Source: Bdellovibrionales bacterium (lineage in GTDB: Bacteria; Bdellovibrionota; Bdellovibrionia; Bdellovibrionales; Bdellovibrionaceae). From it: a stretch of 64,000 nucleotides of DNA. The notes under the pieces were generated by a model. The model did no database searches and was not told where the DNA came from. It saw only the letters and a program-made list of their open reading frames with translations. The stretch lies in assembly GCA_016713585.1 (NCBI GenBank), contig JADJOV010000001.1, forward strand, positions 620,001-684,000, written 5' to 3'. Shown here piece after piece: positions 47,154-57,862 of the stretch. Position 1 is the first letter of the stretch; each line of letters starts with the position of its first letter. Position numbers and translations under genes: made by a program.

Positions 47154-48787
47154 TGACAAACACATTCGCTCGTAAAAAAAATTTCCAAAAGATAACTCTT
47201 CTCCTCAGTTTGAGTGCACTGTGTGGACTTGCAAGTGTGAATGAGGCAGAAGCCCTATCTCGCGGGGCGAGAAAGACAAGAGTTTTTAATACAGGCCTCG
47301 CCGCAAAACAAACAAGATCGCCGGATCCAAGTCGAGATGCGGCCTTAAGGAATCAGTTAACAGGGGCCCTGAAGGCAGCACAATCAGGACAGTTTCAAAA
47401 TGCAGCAGCCCAGTTGTTTAATTTGGGTCGAAGGTCCGAACTTGAGAGCGAACGACCGCAAATTAAATATATTCTTGGTCTCATGCTGATGGAGATGAAG
47501 TTGCATCAAACTGCAGCCTTTCAGTTTGTGGATGTTATTCGAATGAAGCACCCAAAATACTCTAAACTTTCCATTGAAAAGTTATCGATCGTGGCCGACC
47601 TGCTTGGCGATGATACCTTGCTCAATTACGCGATTTCCCGAGTCGATCTCAAAGATGTGCCCTCCACGATGGCAGATATGATCCACTTTCGGTTGGGTGA
47701 AATTAAGCAACAGACTCAAAAATTTGAGGACTCTATTCGAAGCTATAATCAGGTGACTCCTGGAAGTAGTTATTACAATCAAGCTCTGTTCAACAAAGGT
47801 TTGGCCTATTTGGAGCTCGGTCAGACGGCCCCAGCAATCCAAGTGTTTCAGGGGCTTATGGGGTTGCGAGCGCAGACCGGCGTGACTGACACAAACCGGG
47901 TGGCCGCTCAGTTAGCACTGGCTCGGGCTCTGTATCAAGCAAAGAGATGGGACGAGTCTGTTGAAGCCTATTCTGAAATTCCAAGGGACCATCATCTTTG
48001 GCATGATGCTTTGTTTGAACAATCTTGGGCGATGCTCAGATCTGCGCGTTTTCGATCTGCGTTGAGTAATTTTCAATCGATACATTCCTCCTATTATGAG
48101 GACGCCTATATCCCCGAGTCATTGTTGCTTCGATCCATCATCTATTTGTATATTTGCAAGTATGATGAAATGGAAAAGGTTCTCAGTCTCTTTGACCGCA
48201 CCTATGGACCTGTTCGGGCTCGAATTTCTGACTTTATGAGAAGCCACAATGACTCTTACAGCTACTATAACGAAGTCGAAAAGGCCCAGATATATTTCAA
48301 AGATATTGAAAAGCCCAACAATCTGAAAATTCCGCTGATGGTCGCCAAAGGAGTACTCAACGAGGGCGATGTGCGACGGTCTTTGGCGTATATCAAACGT
48401 TTGAACGATGAACGAAGCAGAATCGATGAATCCGCGTTTCGCGGCACTCCTTTGGGGCTCTATGGTTTGAAAATTTTAGCCAATCGTTTAAAAAACACGA
48501 AGCTTGCCATTGGCGACATGGTTAAGGGTCACTTTCAGGATATGCGTACTGAACTTAAAGATCTTTACGAGCAAGCCGGCTTTGTGCGCTACGAAATGAT
48601 CAATGGGAAAAAGGAATTTATCAAAAAACGTCTGGCTGGTCGGGACCTTCCCGAGGCCAGTATGGATGAAAATTTCAGTCGCGAGTTTTACATTAAGAAT
48701 AGTTATGAATATTATCCATTCAAGGGTGAGTATTGGCTTGATGAAATTGGCAATTATCACTATCTCGGCAAGCAAAGCTGTGAGTAG
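47150..48787 (+). CDS. Periplasmic TPR protein, GltC-like
   Basis: The 545-residue protein has a signal peptide ending AEALS and repeated TPR/SEL-like helices: about eight units including FNKGLAYLELGQTAPAIQVF, ALARALYQAKRWDESVEAYS and EQSWAMLRSARFRSALSNF. The last 120 residues lie outside TPR and contain the KGEYWLDEIGNYHYLG segment found at the C-terminus of this gliding family. It probably sits in the periplasm as a scaffold touching the OM barrels. Confidence 0.75.
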   Translation: MMTNTFARKKNFQKITLLLSLSALCGLASVNEAEALSRGARKTRVFNTGLAAKQTRSPDPSRDAALRNQLTGALKAAQSGQFQNAAAQLFNLGRRSELESERPQIKYILGLMLMEMKLHQTAAFQFVDVIRMKHPKYSKLSIEKLSIVADLLGDDTLLNYAISRVDLKDVPSTMADMIHFRLGEIKQQTQKFEDSIRSYNQVTPGSSYYNQALFNKGLAYLELGQTAPAIQVFQGLMGLRAQTGVTDTNRVAAQLALARALYQAKRWDESVEAYSEIPRDHHLWHDALFEQSWAMLRSARFRSALSNFQSIHSSYYEDAYIPESLLLRSIIYLYICKYDEMEKVLSLFDRTYGPVRARISDFMRSHNDSYSYYNEVEKAQIYFKDIEKPNNLKIPLMVAKGVLNEGDVRRSLAYIKRLNDERSRIDESAFRGTPLGLYGLKILANRLKNTKLAIGDMVKGHFQDMRTELKDLYEQAGFVRYEMINGKKEFIKKRLAGRDLPEASMDENFSREFYIKNSYEYYPFKGEYWLDEIGNYHYLGKQSCE

Positions 48788-48798
48788 GGAAATATAGA

Positions 48799-51700
48799 AT
48801 GAAGATATCATCTAACTTGGCTCTCATTAATTTTGGAATTGTCTGCAGCTTGATCAGCGGAGGCGTTAGTTCAGCATGGGCCGCCAGAAAGAAAACTGTC
48901 GGGGATCTTTTTCACAGGCTGGACAGGATAGTCGAGGGGCCGGGAGTGGCGGCGCAAGATCCAAGAAGGCGGTCACGGCCCTACCAAAGAGTCAGATTCA
49001 TTTTGAACAAAAAACTAAAACTAACTTCGATCAGGTCAAGCCTCCGAGGGCTTCGGATTTGCTTCGAACGGCGCCGAGTTCAGATCAGGAAAAATATGAG
49101 CGAATTTTGGACGAGCAGATTCAAGAGCTTTATCGGCTCAGTCAGAAGTCTAAGAATAGTCCAAATCGGGGAGAATTGTGGGTTCGACTAGCCGAACTCT
49201 ATGTCGAAAAGGCCACCTTGATGGATACTCGCGCTCAGGATGAATATGATGCGAAACTGAAAGCCTTTCGAGAGAACAGACTGAGAGTGAAGCCCCAGCT
49301 CGATCAATCAAATGCTCGGGAGTATAACCGAAAAGCCATAAAGCTTTATGAGTGGTTTGAAAAAGATTTTCCAAGAGATCCAAAGATGAGCCAGGCATTG
49401 TTTTTCTTGGGATACAATTATTTTGAGCTTGGAGAGAACCAAAAGGGCGCAGCCTATTACGCACGCCTCAATCGAGATTTTCCGAAGAGTCCTTTTGTTG
49501 GTGAGTCCCATTTTGCTTTGGGTGAGTTTTATTTTGAAACGGATAAGTGGCGGGACGCCTATCAGGAATACTCGTATCTCACGAAGTTGAAGGGTCATCG
49601 ACTTCATGAGATGGCCCTCTACAAGGCCGCCTGGTGTCTGTATCGACTGGGTGACGCTCAAAAAGGGCTTAGGTTCTTGGAAACGGTTATTCGCAGGAGT
49701 CGCGACCAAGGTGGTGGACAGGCGAACAAAGAGGCTGATCGGAGTTCTCGTTTAGAGGGTGAAGCACTCAGAGATATCGTTATCTTTTACGCAGCCCAAG
49801 GGAACCCGAGTGATGCGGCTCGATACTTTCGTGAGTTGTTGGATTCTGATGAAGTTTATCCTTTGGTTGAAAGACTTGCGTACTATTACTCTGACAAAGG
49901 TGAGAGAGAAGGAGCCAGACAGCTTTTTAAACAGTTGATTGTTGTCAAACCGGCAGCGCCAAAGGCATTCGAGTATCAATACCAGATTGTTCAGAACTAC
50001 TTTTATTCAAAAAACTCGCCGCTTTTCAAAGAGGAACTTTATCGTTGGGTGAAGGATTTTGGAGCAGGAAGTTCTTGGGAAAGTGCAAACCAAGAGAACA
50101 AAACTCTCATCGACAATGCGTATAAACTGAGGGAGTCGACTCTTCGAAATTGGGTTCTACAACAACACCAAACTGCTCAAAACTCAAGAGCTCCGCATTC
50201 GCAGGCCCAGGCGGCTGAAGGCTATGATCTTTACCTCCATGAGTTTCCACAGAGTCCGGTTGGGGCAGATATGCATTTCTACTACGGAGAACTGCTCTAT
50301 GATTTGGGCAAATATGACGAAGCCAGTCAGCAGTATCGATGGATCGTCGACAACGGTCCCAAGTCAAAATTTTATGATAAGGCTGGGGTGAACCTCATTC
50401 TTGCGGCAGAAAAGAGTATCCCCACAGATAAAGAGCTTCAGGCAAGAGTTGGAACTTCAATCGAAGCTCGTCCGCTAGATCCCCGTGTCGAGCGCTTTAT
50501 AAAGGCTGCGCAATGGCATCTTGAGAAGTTTCCAAATTCGGAACGAAATCCAGAGGTCAAGTTTAGAATTGGAAGACTTTACTATTTACATAATCAATTT
50601 GATGAAGCAAATAAGTCTTTTAAAGATATCGTGAAAAATCATCCGCGCTCTAAGTATTCAGAGTACTCTGCTAATTTAATGTTGGATATTTTTAATCTTA
50701 AGAAAGACTATGTTGGACTGGAAAAGGCAGGAAGTGAGTTGCTAGCGGTGCCCTCAATTTCTTCATCCAAGGCGGGTCATGAAATTCGTGGAGTTATTGA
50801 AAAAGCGAATTTCAAGCGGGGGCAGGACCTAGAAATTGAAAAGAAATATTCTGAGAGCGGCATGCAGTTTGAATCTTTTGCCAAACAGAATCCAAGATCA
50901 AGTCTTGCCGTCACAGCTTGGTTTAACGCCGGAGTCAACTACGAGAGGAGCGGTCAAAATGGATCCGCCGTTCGAAGTTATAATCAGGTTTTGGCTTCCT
51001 ACGCGCCTGAGGCCGAAGCTCTCAAGCCGAAAGCGCGTCAATTGATGGCGAAGCTCTATCAGGATGGTGGGCAGTTTGAGGAAGCTGCAAAGCTCTATGT
51101 CCAAGCCGCGAAAGAGTCGCCGAACAGTCCTTTAGCAGGGAACTTTAAGTTCAATGCGGCAATTATGTACCAAATCCTAGGCCGAAACAACGAAGCGATT
51201 CGGCTTTATCAAGACTATAAAGAGAATTCAAAGAAAATGCAGACCGCAGAGAGGCCGCATTGGCGATTGCTGATATTTACAGACGCTCTGAAAATGGTCG
51301 AGCGACTATTAACGCATTCAAAGAGTATTTGGATTTGAATCCAATTGATGCCCAAAAAGCTGTCGAAGCTCACTATTGGATTTGGTTTTATTTGAAAAAA
51401 GCTAGAAATCCAGAGGCCGATCTTTGGAGGGATAAGACATTAGGTGTTCAACGACGGGTTTCAAAGTCAGATCGTGCCATCGGAAGCCGCTATGCTGCCG
51501 AAATCAAACTCGCAGAGGCGAATGAAATTTTCAATCGATTCAGGGCCATCACGATTCCGGCAGATCCAGCCAAACAAAAAAATGCCGTCAATTTAAAAGT
51601 TGACGCTCTGGCTCAGCTCACTCGAGTTCTCAACGAGGTAGCAAAGTATGAAAGTCCCGAGGAGGTCGTTTCAAGTCTCGCGGTTCTTGGAGAGGCAAAT

Positions 51701-51982
51701 TTACATATGGCTCAGGCGATTCAAAACTCTCCAATTCCCAGTGGTCTCAATGCTCAAGAAAAGAAACAATACGAAGAAGGTATGGGAAAGTTTGCGGAGC
51801 CGTTTATGGGTAAGGCAACGGAAGTTTTTCGAGCGGCCGTCGAACGGGGTTTTGAGTTGGAAGTATACAACGATGGATTTCGAAGGGCCCGTGAGGTGAT
51901 GGTATCCTTGGATAGCAAAAACTATTATGATCAAGGAGAGGTGGGCTTTGAGACCCGCTACTTGGACTGGATTCAACAATGA
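48799..51982 (+). CDS. Large periplasmic TPR protein, GltD-like (two frameshifts)
   Basis: ATG 48799 gives a signal peptide (to SSAWA). One base is missing in G4 48936-48939 and one in A4 51234-51237. The corrected protein of about 1060 residues is almost entirely TPR-type repeats (FFLGYNYFELGENQKGAAYY, ALYKAAWCLYRLGDAQKGL, FRIGRLYYLHNQFDEANKSF and others), at least ten units. In Myxococcus GltD is the largest periplasmic TPR component of the gliding machine. The stop overlaps the lipoprotein gene that follows. Confidence 0.78.
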
Positions 51983-52905
51983 TCTGTGGGATGAATTTCA
52001 AAATACTTGCGGGGGTTTTTGTAAGTTGTGGACTTTTTTCCTGTGCTAGTAACAATGGTCGACAGCAGGCTGTCGTGGACCAGGATAGCAAGATTGAACG
52101 CTCGGTAAAGAAAACAAACAAAACCAGCGAGGAAAGCGTCAAGGGGACCGCGGGGGCAGGCGAGGCGGAATCAGGACCGAACGAGGCCGGAACACTGTCT
52201 GGCAGTTCGTTAAACGGCGAAAACCCGCCCTCTGAAGCAAATAAAAAAATTCACCAGCTCAATGAGGCAATCAGAACTCAGTCTGATCAAGAAATATTTA
52301 ATGCTTCTTCCCAGATCCTTTTCGATAGCCCAAATAATTTGAAAGCCCTAAATGCTATGGCATTGTTTAATTATAAGAAGGGGCGATATTTGGCGGCCGA
52401 ATATCTTTTGCGAAAGGCAATCGCAGACCATTCGAACTCAAGTGAAATTCACTCGAATCTTGGAATCGTATATTTGGCAGAAAAAAAGGATCGCGAGGCG
52501 ATTCTCGAATTTCGGAAGGCCTTGGAGATAAATAGCGATGATGTTGTCGCTTCTGCGAATCTTGGTTCTATTTATGTTACCCAGAAAGACTATACCAAGG
52601 CCCAGATTGTGTTGGAGACTGTTTTTAGAAAAGGGTGGAAGGACCCGAAAACATTAACGAATTACGCAATCGCACTGACTGCCGGCGGAAAGTTCGAAAG
52701 AGCTGAAGAGATTTACAAAACAATTATTAAGGAACAGAATTCTAATAAAGAGGTTCTTTTCAACTATGCCATTCTTCAAGTCGAACATCTTAATAAGTTT
52801 GCAGAAGGGCTGGAGACAATTAATCGTCTTAAGTTTATTGGTCCGCCAGGGAACTTTAGAAAGCGGTTGGCAGCGCTTGAAGCCAAAGCCAAAGCTGGGA
52901 AATAG
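51979..52905 (+). CDS. TPR lipoprotein, GltE (AglT)-like
   Basis: The lipobox LFSC follows a hydrophobic stretch; the mature protein begins at that cysteine. A low-complexity Ser/Gly/Glu linker of about 60 residues precedes at least four TPR units (LNAMALFNYKKGRYLAAEYL, SNLGIVYLAEKKDREAILEF, ANLGSIYVTQKDYTKAQIVL, TNYAIALTAGGKFERAEEIY). It is probably anchored to a membrane leaflet in the periplasm. ATG 51979 overlaps the previous stop; ATG 51991 is an alternative. Confidence 0.78.
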   Translation: MICGMNFKILAGVFVSCGLFSCASNNGRQQAVVDQDSKIERSVKKTNKTSEESVKGTAGAGEAESGPNEAGTLSGSSLNGENPPSEANKKIHQLNEAIRTQSDQEIFNASSQILFDSPNNLKALNAMALFNYKKGRYLAAEYLLRKAIADHSNSSEIHSNLGIVYLAEKKDREAILEFRKALEINSDDVVASANLGSIYVTQKDYTKAQIVLETVFRKGWKDPKTLTNYAIALTAGGKFERAEEIYKTIIKEQNSNKEVLFNYAILQVEHLNKFAEGLETINRLKFIGPPGNFRKRLAALEAKAKAGK

Positions 52906-52915
52906 GAGCGGAATT

Positions 52916-53221
52916 ATGAAAGTACTAAATTTATTTTTTGGCCTCCAACTGACGCTAGTTATTCTATTATTTGGAATCTCGGTTAACGGCCAGGAAAAGA
53001 AAACGAAAGCGAATCCAAAAGGCGTCACTTTTAAAGAAAATAAGGCGAGTTTAAATTTTGATGATGAGCTTGTGGAGGCGACGACCCAGAAGCCAGATTT
53101 ATTTTATTTATTTCAAAGGAAAAACTTCAATTACAATCGCCTGATCAAGCTTCGTGAAAATTTCATTCCTGAGATGCGAAAAACGACAGAAGATGTACAA
53201 CGGGTTCGGGGTGGGAATTGA
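52916..53221 (+). CDS. Small exported protein in gliding cluster
   Basis: ATG 52916 follows AGGAG by seven bases. The 101-residue protein has a signal peptide ending SVNGQ, then a basic, helical mature part with DLFYLFQRKNFNYNRLIKLR and FIPEMRKT. The short length and position between the lipoprotein and the FHA protein resemble a GltF-like component, but I see no diagnostic motif. It overlaps the TTG start of the next gene. Confidence 0.6.
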   Translation: MKVLNLFFGLQLTLVILLFGISVNGQEKKTKANPKGVTFKENKASLNFDDELVEATTQKPDLFYLFQRKNFNYNRLIKLRENFIPEMRKTTEDVQRVRGGN

Positions 53222-55120
53222 AGACTCCGGTCATCTTGCGTGTTTTTAAGAATGATCAACTGATCGAAGTTAGGCAGTTCGATGGAGATCAAATTGTCAT
53301 TGGACATGATGCTGATGTTCAGTTGGATCTGGATCATGAGTCGATTTCGCCGATACATTGTTTGATTGAACGGAGAGACGACTCTTTTTACGTATGTGAT
53401 TTGGGATCTAAAGCGGGCACGTTTAAAAATGGTCAAGCGATCCTTGATGAGATTTTATCATCTGGGGATGATATTCGAGTTGGACCCTTTAAGCTTTCTT
53501 TCTTTCTAGGCGCCCCTAAACCCAGGTCAACTCCGTCGAGACCCTTGAAGCCGGCTGCGACTCCTGCATCGACCTCAACTCCGGCGGTGACTCCTGCATC
53601 AAGTTCTTCGCCGAAAAAGGTGTCACCTGTCACCGAGGCAAAAACAACGACGGGGCCCAAGATTCCCAAAGAGTAAGGTGGCTCCTTCTGCAGGTGGTGT
53701 GGGCGTTAATGAGCCAGCGAGACCAGAGATTAAATCTCCAATTTTGGCTGTCAGAAGGGAAAACGAAGAATAAAAAACTTTTGCGCCGCCCAATCAAATC
53801 AAAGATTTATGAGTCAGTGTCTTTGTTGGGTCTGATATGATCTGTGAAATTAGCAATCAGAAGCAAAGACTGAATTTGGACCAGGCTTTAGCTCAGGGTC
53901 AGGCGACTCGAGGATCAACGGGAGCCTCGGTTAAACTCGATCAAGGGGATGTCATTTTTGTCACCTTGGGCGGCGGGCAACTGCAATTGATTATTCGTTT
54001 TGTTCCATCAACGCCAATCATTCCTTTGCTGCCTCCGTTTTTGATGTCCAATGAAGAAGTGACAGGGTTGATTCTTTCTTTAGTTTTAGTTGGTCTCTTG
54101 TGGTTTACCGTGTCTGCAACAACGCCCCGTGGGGGTGAGGATAAGTCCGAAGAGATTATTCGAGTTGCTCAGGTTGTGTTTACAAATCCAATCAAACCGC
54201 CGCCCGAGGAAAAGCTTCCAGTGCCGCCGCCAGCCCCTCCGGTTAAACAGCCCCCCCCGCCGCCCCCTCAAAAGGCCGTCGTTTCGGATAGAAAAACTGA
54301 AACTCAAATTAAGGGACCTGTGACAAGCAAACCTGGTGGAGCTCCGGTTCCACTCAAAGCTGTGGAAGTGGCGCCGATTCCGAATTCAAAAGGAAAACCG
54401 AAAAAGTTTACCTCAGTTCGAAGCGGTGGTGGTGTCAAAATCGGCACTCAAGCAGGAGCGAACGCTCAAAGTGCCAAGGACGTAACGAAGATGGGCCTCT
54501 TTAGCGCCTTTGGCGGCGGTGGGATTCGTCAAAAAGTTGATGAGGCCTATTCAGGAGCAGGACAACTTCTTGGACAGGCGGACAGGGCGGGAGGAACTAG
54601 CGGAATGTCAGAGAATCGTGAAGGCGAGGATCTAGGGTCGAAAATAAAAAGCACAGGAGCTGGAGGCAAGGGAACGGCGACTCAAGGAATTGCCGGGATC
54701 GGGACAAAGGGACGTGCGACGGGAATGAGTGCGTATGGCTCTAGTGAGGGCTTTGGAGACAAGACATCCGTTAATATCGAGCCAGGTGGTGCTGAGGCTA
54801 ACTTTCATGGAACTATTGATAAAGAAGCCGTTCGTCGTGTTGTTTTAAATAATTTGAACCAAATTCGTGGGTGCTTTGGTCGAGAGTTAAATAAATTGGA
54901 TTTGGCAGGTCGAACCAAGCTTGAGGGCAAGGTGATGGTCACCTGGGAGATCGTGGCTAAAGGTGTACCTCGGAATGTGACCATCAAAAGTTCGACCTTG
55001 AACAATCGGGCAGTTGAGAATTGCATTCGAGATCGATTGGCGAGTTGGGTGTTTCCAGAACCGCCAGTTGGGATGACGGCAGATGTCGCCTATCCGTTTT
55101 ATTTGAGACCAGGGAATTAA
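53218..55120 (+). CDS. FHA/TonB-like trans-envelope protein, GltG/GltJ-like (disrupted at 53670-53810)
   Basis: The start is TTG 53218 overlapping the previous stop. The N-terminal FHA domain has ESISPIHCLIE and DLGSKAGTFKNGQ. A Pro/Ala/Ser/Thr linker leads to a frameshift at about 53665 (C3 one base long), then the other frame has in-frame TAA (about 53774) and TGA (53810) while still reading like coding sequence (KTFAPPNQIKDL). From 53837 the frame is open: a membrane segment (GLILSLVLVGLLWF), a Pro-rich stretch, Gly-rich region and an AgmX/PglI-type C-terminal domain with a conserved cysteine pair (RGCFGREL, VENCIRDRL). It should span the inner membrane and periplasm and transmit motor force. 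Confidence 0.7.
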
Positions 55121-55154
55121 TTGTACGTTTACTAAGGGATAAGGAAGGTGAGTC

Positions 55155-55808
55155 ATGAATCCAGAAAATACTAATTTTATTTTGAGAGCGTTTCAAGACG
55201 GGGGGCTCATGATGATTGTCATCGCATTTTTTGCGATTGCGACAGTCACTTTGGTCATTGAACGTCTTTTGAAGCTGCAGAGTCTTGTTGTTGATAAACG
55301 TGAATTCACCGATCAGCTTTATCGTATGGTTATTGCGGGCGACTTGAAGCAGGCGATTTCTTATTGTGATAGTCGACCCTCGCCGCTATCAAACACTGTC
55401 AAGGCGGGTTTGATTCAAGCGCTGAATAAGCGCCCTGACGAAGAAATTCAGGTGGCCATGGACGCCTGCATTCTGCGAGAGATGCCTAAACTTGAAGGCT
55501 TAACTCCGTTCTTGGCTGTCTTCGGAAACGTGTCGGTCCTCGTGGGACTTCTTGGAACTATTTTTGGAATGATTTTGTCTTTTCGTGCAGTTGAAAAGGC
55601 GAATGACACCCAAAAAGCAGAGCTTCTGTCCGCGGGAATTTCCCATGCGCTAAATTGTACGGCCTTTGGCTTGCTCGTTGCGATCACAGCGATTGTGGCC
55701 TACGGTTGGTTTCAGCATAGAATTCAACGAACAGAAACAGAAATCATCGAAACAAGCATGACTTTACTTAATTTGGTCGCGTCTAATCGCGACAAGATGA
55801 AAGACTAA
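55155..55808 (+). CDS. aglR: AglR-like TolQ/ExbB-family motor subunit
   Basis: The 217-residue protein has three membrane helices (about 15-38; the long second with VLVGLLGTIFGMILSF; the third AFGLLVAITAIVAYGWFQ), the MotA/TolQ/ExbB layout of a proton-driven motor stator. ATG 55155 follows AAGGAAGG. The two genes after it are ExbD-type partners, so AglR-AglQ-AglS order is kept. It powers the gliding machine from the proton gradient. Confidence 0.82.
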   Translation: MNPENTNFILRAFQDGGLMMIVIAFFAIATVTLVIERLLKLQSLVVDKREFTDQLYRMVIAGDLKQAISYCDSRPSPLSNTVKAGLIQALNKRPDEEIQVAMDACILREMPKLEGLTPFLAVFGNVSVLVGLLGTIFGMILSFRAVEKANDTQKAELLSAGISHALNCTAFGLLVAITAIVAYGWFQHRIQRTETEIIETSMTLLNLVASNRDKMKD

Positions 55809-55812
55809 AACT

Positions 55813-56287
55813 ATGGCCCAAATAGAGTCCGGAAGTTCAGGCGGAAGAAGAGTCAATATTGAGCTCAATCTTGTTCCATTCATCGATTTGATGAGTGTCT
55901 TGATCACTTTTCTTTTGATCTCAGCGGTTTGGACTCAAGTGCAGATGATTCAAATGGGATCTTCATTCTACGGAAAGAAGACTGAAGAATCTCCACCCGT
56001 GCCGACGCCGCATTTAGATGTTCCGCTTCGTGTTGATGTCAAAGCGACGGGTTTTGTGGTTTTAATCGGTAAGCAAGTTATGCCGCTTCCGAAGATTGCC
56101 GGGGGTCTATGATGAGGTTGGGTTAACAGCTCAGCTTCGAAGAATTAAGCAACTCTACCCTGATAAAGTGGATGCGGCCTTGGCTGTGGCTGATGATATT
56201 GCCTATGAGATTGTCATTAAGACGATGGATCAGATTCTCATGACTGGTTTTTCGAGCATTACTTTTGCCACTGGAGGGCCTCCCTAA
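55813..56287 (+). CDS. aglQ: AglQ-like ExbD/TolR-family motor subunit (one frameshift)
   Basis: The single membrane helix has LVPFIDLMSVLITFLLISAV with the essential proton-binding aspartate. The frame breaks at G5 56101-56105, one base long; correction joins IAGVYDEVGLTAQLRRIKQL to the C-terminal domain. The length of about 158 residues is normal. Its stop overlaps the next start (TAATG). Confidence 0.8.
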
Positions 56288-56883
56288 TGGCGATTTTTCG
56301 AGTGGGTGAAAGATTCAGGAAGCACAGACTGCTCAAGCGGCGGGGTGGTCGGCGAGATGTGACAGTGGTTTTATCTTTGACAGCCATGGTCGATATGTTT
56401 ACCGTTCTCGTGATCTTTCTGCTTCAAAGCTATAATACAACAGGGAGAGTCATTTATTTGCCGAAAGACGTTAGTCTTCCAAAGGCGCAAACCATTAAAC
56501 CATTAAGCCCTTCTGTGGTTGTGACTATTTCCGAAAAAGAAATTCTGGTCGATAAATTTGTGGTTGCAACCTATGCAGACATAAAAGCCCAGAACGAAAT
56601 GTTGATTCCCACCTTGCAAAAAGAAGTTGTAGCGGCTTTGGCCCGTGCGAAAGTCGAATATGACGGCAAATTACAAAATAAAATTAAAAATCTTGTTCAG
56701 ACAGACAAAAAAGATTTGAAGACGACAGCTGAAGAGGATAAAAACACCTGGAAACAAGTCACGGTCCAGGCGGATAAGGGTATGGATTTCCAAACGGTTC
56801 GAAAAGTACTATTCACGGTGACTGAGGCTGGGGCAGGGCAAATTAATTTCGCTGTTCTTAAGCAAGCTTTAAGTAATGAATAG
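56287..56883 (+). CDS. aglS: AglS-like ExbD/TolR-family motor subunit
   Basis: The 198-residue protein has a basic N-terminus and one membrane helix, TAMVDMFTVLVIFLLQSY, with the conserved aspartate. The periplasmic domain is longer than in ExbD and includes a Lys-rich insert (about 120-150). It completes the three-subunit motor. Confidence 0.8.
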   Translation: MAIFRVGERFRKHRLLKRRGGRRDVTVVLSLTAMVDMFTVLVIFLLQSYNTTGRVIYLPKDVSLPKAQTIKPLSPSVVVTISEKEILVDKFVVATYADIKAQNEMLIPTLQKEVVAALARAKVEYDGKLQNKIKNLVQTDKKDLKTTAEEDKNTWKQVTVQADKGMDFQTVRKVLFTVTEAGAGQINFAVLKQALSNE

Positions 56884-56893
56884 ATCGTAGTCC

Positions 56894-57862
56894 ATGAGCA
56901 ACTGGCGCAAGATAGCCTTTAGTCTACTTCTTGTTTTTCTTCTGTTTGAGATTATTGTCATATTTCCCGGTCGGCTTGAAAAGAACGACAATATTGAAGA
57001 GCAACAGAAAAAGCTCTCAAAGCTCAGTGGAACTCCAGAACAGGTGATGAAACAGATTAATCTTGTTGAGGCGCAACATGGCCACCGTGATTGGGAACTT
57101 TTTGCGGAAGTGGCCGAGGGGACCCAAGAAAAAGCAATGTGGGAGCTCAAGAAAGTGCGCGTTTTGTTTTATACCAATGAAGTCGTCGTCTATACGGTCA
57201 CAGGCAATCGTGGTCAGATTGATGGAAAATCGAAGAATATGACCATTGAGGGTGATGTCGTGACTAAATCTGCGAATGGCTATGAATATAGAGCCGAGCA
57301 GGTTTACTATCTGGCGGCGGAGCGTAAGATTCGAACCCCAGGGGCCTTGTCCATGATCGGACCAAAGGATTCTCAAGGTCAGGGATTGCTGCTGACCGGT
57401 ACTCGAATGACAATTTTGGTAGATAATTCAAAGATGCTGATTGATTCCGAGGTTCGAGCCTCGAAAGTCTTAAGTGATCAGCGAACTCTAAAAATTGAAA
57501 GTGATAGCGCTGAATTCAATGGCGTCGACAACGAAGCAAAATTTTTGGGCCGCGTTAAACTATCTTATGATAAAATGGAAATCCGGGGGCCTCTGGCCAT
57601 TTTTTCATATAAAAAGGGCACCAATTTGTTGGATTCAATTCTTATGAAAGGTGGAATACAGGCCGTTGACCAGCAAAAGTTTGCCACTGCCGAAAATATG
57701 ACAGTTGATGTTTTAACCCAAAAAATGGTTTTTCGTGGTCAGCCGCGCTTAGTCCAAAACAACGATGAACTCAATGGTGAAGAAATCATCTTCCTTGAAG
57801 GGGGGAAAAAAGTTAAGGTAGAGAAAGTAAAGGTGAATGCGAATGAGTCTCCTCGAAATTGA
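56894..57862 (+). CDS. lptC: LptC-LptA-like LPS transport protein
   Basis: An N-terminal membrane anchor (WRKIAFSLLLVFLLFEIIVI) precedes an LptC-type strand region (DWELFAEVAEGTQEKAMWEL) and a longer second jelly-roll-like stretch with OstA/LptA-type repeats (LKIESDSAEFNGVDNEAKFL). At 322 residues it is longer than E. coli LptC (191) and may combine LptC and LptA functions in one anchored protein. The next genes are lptB and rpoN, the same order as in E. coli. Confidence 0.75.
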   Translation: MSNWRKIAFSLLLVFLLFEIIVIFPGRLEKNDNIEEQQKKLSKLSGTPEQVMKQINLVEAQHGHRDWELFAEVAEGTQEKAMWELKKVRVLFYTNEVVVYTVTGNRGQIDGKSKNMTIEGDVVTKSANGYEYRAEQVYYLAAERKIRTPGALSMIGPKDSQGQGLLLTGTRMTILVDNSKMLIDSEVRASKVLSDQRTLKIESDSAEFNGVDNEAKFLGRVKLSYDKMEIRGPLAIFSYKKGTNLLDSILMKGGIQAVDQQKFATAENMTVDVLTQKMVFRGQPRLVQNNDELNGEEIIFLEGGKKVKVEKVKVNANESPRN

